Assembly (NCBI GenBank): GCA_964404075.1
Contig: CAYOIM010000026.1
Coordinates: 1 to 13,494, forward strand
From: CAYTED01 sp964404075
GTDB taxonomy: Bacteria; Patescibacteriota; Minisyncoccia; Moranbacterales; UBA1568
Reading direction: 5' to 3'
DNA length: 13,494 bases
Below the pieces are notes generated by a model. The model saw only the letters and a program-made list of their open reading frames with translations. It was not told the origin of the DNA and did no database searches. Numbering within the stretch: position 1 is the stretch's first letter; every line of letters begins with the position of its first letter. Below are positions 13,489 through 13,494 of this stretch, piece by piece. A program made the position numbers and the translations under genes.

Positions 13489-13494
13489 ACCTGT

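Noticed and set aside
1..13494. UGA read as glycine (Gracilibacteria/Absconditabacteria code)
   Set aside because: Several genes end at TGA where the family should end (glycosyltransferase, Nudix, RecB-like nuclease), and no TGA falls inside conserved domains.
1..13494. tRNA, rRNA, CRISPR array or transposase gene
   Set aside because: Both strands were scanned by eye for cloverleaf ends, conserved rRNA stretches, regularly spaced repeats and transposase motifs; none was seen. A covariance-model scan would be decisive.

Overview
The window looks like a chromosomal segment of a small-genome bacterium, most likely a member of the Patescibacteria (CPR), Parcubacteria-like. This is inferred from three things. 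The genes are tightly packed housekeeping genes. A short GGAAATT tandem repeat sits inside a coding region, a habit I associate with CPR genomes. Several predicted -10 boxes lie so close to start codons that the mRNAs would have almost no leader. UGA, UAG and UAA all behave as stops, so the UGA-recoded lineages are unlikely. No rRNA, tRNA, CRISPR array or transposase gene was found.

Layout. 1-1892 (minus): most of a PriA-family protein, cut by the window edge, with all eight zinc-binding cysteines but none of the helicase ATPase motifs. 1932-2032: a compact element with perfect 20-bp inverted ends and flanking TTGA, like a MITE. 2082-3411 (plus): an RNA 2',3'-cyclic phosphodiesterase (thpR) and a WecG/TagA/CpsF glycosyltransferase carrying the 7-bp repeat. 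3449-3839: a divergent control region with a strong minus-strand promoter, a 49-codon ORF full of hairpins, and the gltX promoter. 3849-7176 (plus): glutamyl-tRNA synthetase, an EnvC-like M23 peptidase and a Nudix hydrolase, probably one operon. 7253-7777: an unrecognised protein with its own promoter and a strong terminator. 7835-8632: about 800 bases without a large gene, holding small minus-strand ORFs, a strong promoter and a nested hairpin.

8633-9811 (plus): a RecB/Cas4-type PD-(D/E)XK nuclease with a probable Fe-S cluster, convergent with rmuC (9836-11095, minus). rmuC lies behind a small proline-rich ORF. 11591-13240 (minus): a long-type 2-isopropylmalate synthase (leuA). It is preceded by an apparent leucine attenuator: a 28-codon leader peptide with five leucines in seven codons, a possible antiterminator helix, and an intrinsic terminator.

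The genes serve DNA replication restart and recombination (PriA-like, RecB-like, RmuC), translation (gltX), cell envelope (M23, TagA-like), RNA or nucleotide clean-up (ThpR, Nudix) and leucine synthesis. The strongest points are the leuA attenuator, the motif-less PriA, the 93-bp MITE-like element and the out-of-frame heptamer repeat. All family calls come from reading motifs; no database search was possible.
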